Origin: Cochliopodium minus
Lineage: Eukaryota > Discosea > Himatismenida > Cochliopodiidae
Direction of reading: 5' to 3'
Length of the DNA: 22,509 nt
NCBI GenBank assembly: GCA_024220525.1
Contig: JAMYWO010000001.1
Span: forward strand, 19,567-42,075
Both the position numbers and the translations under genes were made by a program. The notes under the pieces are model-generated. The model was not told the origin of the DNA and did no database searches. It was given only the letters and a program-made list of their open reading frames with translations. Below, piece by piece: positions 18,180 through 22,509 of the stretch (its first letter is position 1; each line of letters begins with the position of its first letter).

Positions 18180-19125
18180 TTAAAATAAATGACAATCCTT
18201 TTTTCTAGAAGTCAATGGCACTAAATCAATTGAACTAAAATCTTTTTTCTTGTGAGGAATGGTAGAATACAAAATGTCTTTGACAAGAAACTCAAAACAT
18301 TTATCAACATTTTCACCATTTTTAGCACTCGTATTAAAGAAATGCATTCCACAATCCCAAGATAAATTTTTGATTTCATCATAAGTTACCACACTTTCAT
18401 TTTCCAAATCACATTTCGTTGCAACTAAAATCTTTGATTTTATATATTTTTCATTATTATTTATTTCACCAAAAAAATTTTTGATATCTTTAAATGATTT
18501 CCTATCTGTAATATCGAAAAGAAACATCACTCCAACTTTATTTCTAAAAGGAGAGATACGTCTTTTAAAAACAAAATCATTTCTGGTCATTACTTTAATT
18601 TTAAATTTTTTTTTTTTACCTATAACTTCCATCCTTTAAATTTAAATTTTTATTTTGTCAAAAATTCTTTCAAATAATTTATATTTCTAACATTTTTTAT
18701 TTCAAATTATTTACCCAAACATCAATGTGAATCTTGCAAAAGAAAAAGTATTCAAAAATTTTCTAAATCCTTGAAATTTTTTTTTTACTTCAAATTTATT
18801 GTTTTCAATTATGAGATGTTTTATTTGAAATTCTTGCTCTTTCTAAAAAAAATTTAATACAAATTATATTATTTATTTATTCATTTTTTTTTTTACAGTA
18901 GGTTTATATACATGTGAATATAAGTTTTCTGCAAATCTCTTGATGAAACTTGTTTTCCCAACTTTAGAATTTCCTTAATATATTAGGTTAAAAAAAATAT
19001 ATTGAAAAATATAAATTTTTATATTCAATACCCACAATCAATATCCTGTAAAATTGAAGGCTAAACATAAAATAAAACAAAATTTAGAAAATAAAATTAT
19101 TGATAAAAAGAAAAAACCTCTCCAT
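18180..19125 (-). CDS. Highly divergent Rab-like protein (Rab-like 7), CHLF CaaX box
   Basis: Seven exons: 19118-19125, 19032-19060, 18897-18973, 18789-18842, 18715-18732, 18620-18633, 18180-18582; 603 nt, 200 residues. The exon plan matches the family except exon 6 (14 nt for 20), with the acceptor at 18583-18584. P-loop GNSKVGKT, G4 TKCD and G5 NTSAK are good. Switch I reads P-T-K-E-Q-E-F (for S-T-I-G-V-D-F). The G3 region reads IDVWDGSYR where paralogs have LWDTAGQERF: the Gly can be aligned but the Asp is displaced and the Gln is lost. YYRGA is PFRNKVG. Ends SRKKDCHLF, a CaaX box. The first exon is only ATG-GAG-AG. Likely a nucleotide-binding protein without normal hydrolysis, or an early pseudogene, though the open frame argues against the latter. 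Confidence 0.8.
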
Positions 19126-19251
19126 TTTTATTTATATTATTTTTTTATATTTAAATTTATATTGAAACTAAATCAAACAAGGAAAATGAAGAGGAAAAGA
19201 TATTCATCAATTATAAAATTAGATCAAATGGATTTTTTTTTTTTTTTTTAT

Positions 19252-20293
19252 TCACAAAATGACACAGTTAGAAAACAAAATGAATTTCTTTCTTGTGGGA
19301 ACAGACTCAATTTTTTTGGGAGGAGCAACCTTCATGATCTCCCTCGCAAGATGCTCAAAACACTGATCAACATTGAGATTTTCTTTTGCACTAGTTTCAA
19401 AGTAATGCAAACCAAGTTCTTTAGCGGAGTTTTCAACATCTTTAACATCGATTGCCCTGTTTTGTTTCAAATCGCTCTTTGCACCGACCAATATTTTGAT
19501 GAGGGTTCCTTTGCCGTACTCGTTGACTTCGCTCATCCATTGATTGATGTTTTCGAAAGAGGATCTGTTGGTTATATCGAAAAGGAGCATCACTCCGTCT
19601 GATCCCCTATAGTAGCTTGAAGTCATTGTTCTAAAATCAAAAATGAAAAAAAAAGTTTAATTCAAATTTTAAAAATTAAAAAATTGTTTTTTAAAATTTT
19701 TTTATTGCAAAAATAATGGTATTTTCTTCAATGTTTATTAAATATATTTTTTCTAACGTTTTTTTTGTACCTAAATCTTTCTTGTCCTGCCTTTTTTATT
19801 TAGAGCAAACATAATTAATTTTCAAAAACATTTTGTTTAAAAAAAATGAATTCTTTTACAGTGTCCCAAAGTTGGAGCTTTTTTTGTTGATAGAAAAAGT
19901 GAGTGAGATTTTTTTTAAGAACAATAAAAATATTTACCTTTATTTTCTTTCCATCAATAACAATATCATTTTCTTTGTAGTCAACTCCAATCTATAAAAT
20001 AATATTGATTTTATAATTTTAATATTTAAAATATTATTTACTGTTGACAAATGAGTTTCATTAAATAAATTATCTGCATATCTCAGCATCAAACAACTTT
20101 TTCCAACATTTGAATCTCCTTTTCATTCAACATTTTTTGGTGCATGAGTATATGAAATTTATATGGTTTTTATAATTTGTACCTATAATCAATATCTTGA
20201 AGACGTGATCACTAATAATTCAAAATCATAAGAGAATTGACATTAAATTAAATCAAAAAATATGGATTTCAAACAAACCCACCTTGTTTCCAT
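19252..20293 (-). CDS. Rab-family small GTPase (Rab-like 8) with CVIL CaaX box
   Basis: Seven exons: 20283-20293, 20183-20211, 20042-20118, 19938-19991, 19860-19877, 19771-19790, 19252-19630; 588 nt, 195 residues. Starts M-E-T-S-D-H-V-F-K, almost the same as the gene at 2974-4195 (M-Q-T-S-D-H-I-F-K). Motifs: GDSNVGKS, S-T-I-G-V-D-Y, LWDTAGQERF, YYRGSDG, AKSD (Asn to Ala in G4), ETSAK. This is the least altered member in the switch regions and a good candidate for a normal membrane-traffic GTPase. Ends FSNCVIL, a CaaX box with Leu. The Asn-to-Ala change in G4 may loosen guanine recognition. Confidence 0.9.
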
Positions 20294-20743
20294 TTTTTTT
20301 TTATTTATTATATTTTTATTTTTCTCTTAAATTTAATATTAAATTTAATTATTCAATCATTTCTTTGAATTGAGAAATCAGTTATTAATAATATTTGAAG
20401 TCAATATTTGAAAAAATTAATTTTGGAAAAAAGGAAATTTTAGAATTACTCTTAAGATATCTTTTTTAAATTTAATTCAATGACAAACATTGATTTCTCT
20501 GTATTTGTTATGTGGCATTTCTGATCTTTGGAAAGGAAAGTTGTTCGTAGGAAAGGTAAAAAGCCAAGTTTATAACTTATCCTATCCTCAATACTTTTAT
20601 TCAATGTTTGAATTAAAAATTAAATTTATTTAATTTTTTTAAACATTTTTTTGTGTTTGAATGAATATTCCCAATAGAAATATGCGAGATATAGATAGTG
20701 TTTTAATTATCAGTTCAAAATTAAATAAAAATTTGATTAAAGT
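20294..20743. other. Intergenic, AT-rich
   Basis: Upstream region of the minus-strand Rab-like gene. A slightly GC-richer patch at 20517-20565 ('gatctttggaaaggaaag..') has no open frame or clear fold. Nothing else seen. Confidence 0.5.
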
Positions 20744-20839
20744 ATCCCTCCTTCCACCAAAAAGCCTTCTTCTGCTTCTTATTTCACCACAATAAATTTT
20801 TCTCTCTTTTTGATCCTTTGGATTCATTTGTTACTTTAA
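20744..20839 (+). pseudogene. Third copy remnant of the stalked surface-protein gene (C-terminal end only)
   Basis: Reads IPPSTKKPSSASYF..INFSLFLILWIHLLL-stop in frame, the same stalk end and GPI-type tail as the genes at 6123-7237 and 8067-8555 but on the opposite strand. The homology breaks a few bases upstream of 20744 and no signal peptide or fold domain is present, so it is a dead fragment. Downstream, 'gaatgtttccaaa' and 'tttgataaaaagatc' match the 3' flanks of the other copies, so it arose as a larger duplicated block. Confidence 0.8.
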
Positions 20840-21186
20840 TGCCAACAATTAAACAATTGAAATGATCTTTAAAAATTGAGAAAATGAATTGATTAGTGAA
20901 TGTTTCCAAATATTAATTTGATAAAAAGATCACCAATTTTCTATGAATTGGGAAACAAAATCGATTCAATCTTTTTTTTTTGTGTTAAAACAATTAAAAC
21001 CTTCTAAAGTGTTTTGTTTTAATTTATAATTTTAAAATGAAGAGTGTATCAGTTTTAATTGATTTATAGGAATAAGATGTTAGAAATTAAAGCATTACAT
21101 CTCTGTGTATGATTTATATCAATCATATTATTATTTTTTTAATTCTGTGAAAATTGAATAAAATAAAATTTAAATAAAAAATCGAG
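20840..21186. other. 3' flank of the surface-gene remnant and intergenic DNA
   Basis: 20840-20950 matches the 3' flank of the other surface-gene copies. The rest is AT-rich and leads to the ATG at 21187. No other signal seen. Confidence 0.5.
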
Positions 21187-22509
21187 ATGGAAGAAAATCA
21201 AGTCGATGAATATAATGAAGCTGCCCAAATCATAAGAGGATTTATCAGTTTATCTGATATTGCAAGAGCAATGGTGGAATAAAAAATATTGTTATAATAT
21301 AAACTCATTATTAATTTATCCCTTTGTAGGTATTGGGAGGATTGAATGAAATAAGGTAAATTTCAGCATCAAATTAAATTATATTACTGGAAATTTTATT
21401 AATCCAAATTTTGTTAGTTGATATATATTAATATCCTCCTTTGATATTGATCAATATATCAAATTCTGTTACATTCACTTGATAGCATTTTAAAAAATAT
21501 AATTAAACGATCATATAAATTTCCAACAATTATTTTTTCAATCAATATTGAATAATAAATCAAATGAAATGACCCTCAGTATTAGTTAATTTAAGAATTT
21601 CTTGTGGTCGAATGTTTAAATTACTTTCATAATCATTCTTTAGTTAAGAAAAGTATCAGGATTTGATTTAATGTAATATTTTGCATCCATTCTGCTTTTT
21701 TTTGAAATATACTGATCAAATCTTAAACCATTTTTTTTTATATTTCTTTCCTAAAAGCATTATCAAATATTTCTACTAATTAATTGATAATCCAATACAA
21801 CTACGTTGCAATCTCTTATATATGATTGGATGGGTAAAATTATAATAACAAAATACTTTCAACGTTTTAGATATAAACAACTTTGTTAGCGGATATTAAT
21901 TTTTGGCTTACAATTTTAAACTTTTGAAAAAATTTTGAACAACACAACTTCTACATTTTTGAAAGATTATTTCAATTTTGAATATTATTGATATTTGTAC
22001 AAATTTTTATAATTTTAGATAAACTTGGTCAAAAGAAGGTTTACTAACAAAAATTTAAAACTTATTCAAAGATTATTTTAACCCCACTTAAATGAAAATG
22101 AAATGAAAATTAAAAAAAATTAAATTTATATATTAAAATAAAAATTAAAATTAAAATTAAAATTTTTTTTTCAGAGGAGAAGACATTCTTGAAGGAGGAT
22201 CTTCGAGTTCAGTTCCTTCAAACACTAAAATAAACCCAAAAACTAAAGAGATACTGGACAACTTTGAAATTACAGTCTCCACAAGAAACAATGATTATTC
22301 CAACACTACTTGTGAACAGTTGAGGAGTGGAACAAAGAACATGATGACTAATTCCGGTGAGAATGATTGGATCCGTTTCAAATTCCAAAAAGTGATAAAA
22401 ATAATATTTTTTATATTTTTTATATTTTTTTTATTCTTTTTTTTGAAGATAATTCAAAAATTTTAACTATTATTATTTTTTTTTATTTTATTATTATTGT
22501 TGTTATTAT
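21187..22509 (+). CDS. Unrecognised multi-exon gene, 3'-partial
   Basis: Exons 21187-21273, 21330-21355 and 22175-22356 join in phase (0,2), with a donor GTGAGA at 22357; the rest is outside the window. Starts M-E-E-N-Q-V-D-E-Y-N and continues through 'QIIRGFISLSDIARAMVLGGL' (an amphipathic helix), 'RGEDILEGGSSSS' (linker) and 'NPKTKEILDNFEITVSTRNN'. The last piece faintly recalls the stretch before the RING finger in some ubiquitin ligases, but no zinc ligands are visible, so I do not assign it. The long second intron (21356-22174) contains a decayed MITE. Alternatively exon 3 reads through 22357 into T-rich sequence, which is less likely. Confidence 0.5.
21868..21950. mobile_element. Decayed MITE-like copy in an intron
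   Basis: 'caactttgttagcggatattaattt' at 21878-21902 matches the interior of the elements at 12802 and 17436, and 'aaaattttgaacaacac' at 21929-21945 matches the right arm of copy 1. The terminal TAGACATG/CATCTCTA tips are not recognisable. A weaker likeness ('tttgcggatgttaatttataat') is at 4791-4812 in an intron of Rab-like 2. Confidence 0.45.

Noticed and set aside
19054-19602. 182-codon plus-strand ORF
   Set aside because: Overlaps the minus-strand Rab-like last exon with clear G4/G5 motifs; the plus frame has no recognisable content.
1-22509. CRISPR arrays, tRNA genes, bacterial operon signals
   Set aside because: No spaced direct repeats, no T-loop/anticodon pattern found by eye, and the genes are eukaryotic and spliced.

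Overview
The window is nuclear DNA of a very AT-rich, intron-rich unicellular eukaryote, probably a free-living amoeboid or flagellate protist. The evidence is short GT..AG introns in almost every gene, Rab-family GTPases, a secreted protein with a probable GPI-anchor signal, and intergenic DNA made largely of T/A runs. I cannot name the species. Most genes here are missed or halved by simple ORF calling because they contain exons of 8 to 77 nt. All gene models below were spliced by hand from reading frame and intron phase.

Layout. (1) 1-2830: a gene, cut by the window edge, for an extracellular ligand-binding domain like the periplasmic ABC substrate-binding (ABC_sub_bind) fold. A second, incomplete copy of the same fold follows. 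(2) 2974-5808: two Rab-like genes on the minus strand. (3) 6123-8555: a secreted, GPI-anchor-like surface protein with a Ser/Thr/Pro stalk, and a second copy cut by a one-base assembly gap (N at 8556). (4) 8788-10589: a seven-helix membrane protein of the THH1/TOM1/TOM3 type. Its ectodomain resembles the end of the first gene, and its 5' part is lost in the gap. (5) 10984-13473: two Rab-like genes on the plus strand. (6) 13636-15729: a small possible organelle protein and a class I SAM methyltransferase with an NPPW motif. (7) 15763-20293: four Rab-like genes on the minus strand. (8) 20744-20839: a broken third copy of the surface-protein gene. (9) 21187 to the end: the start of an unrecognised multi-exon gene.

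The dominant theme is a local Rab family. All eight genes share one exon plan: a first exon of 8-17 nt, then about 29, 77, 54, 18, 20 nt and a long last exon, with minor fusions and losses. Most end in a CaaX box with L or F as the last residue, which predicts prenylation by GGTase I. Two members (16784-17893 and 18180-19125) have lost the G3/DxxGQ motif but keep an open frame and a CaaX box. They may be regulatory or pseudo-GTPases.

The second theme is environmental sensing. The ABC_sub_bind-like and TOM1-like pieces look like parts of one receptor family: a periplasmic-binding-protein ectodomain, a beta-rich juxtamembrane region, and seven helices. A small inverted-repeat element (MITE) sits in the same intron of two Rab paralogs, in opposite orientations.
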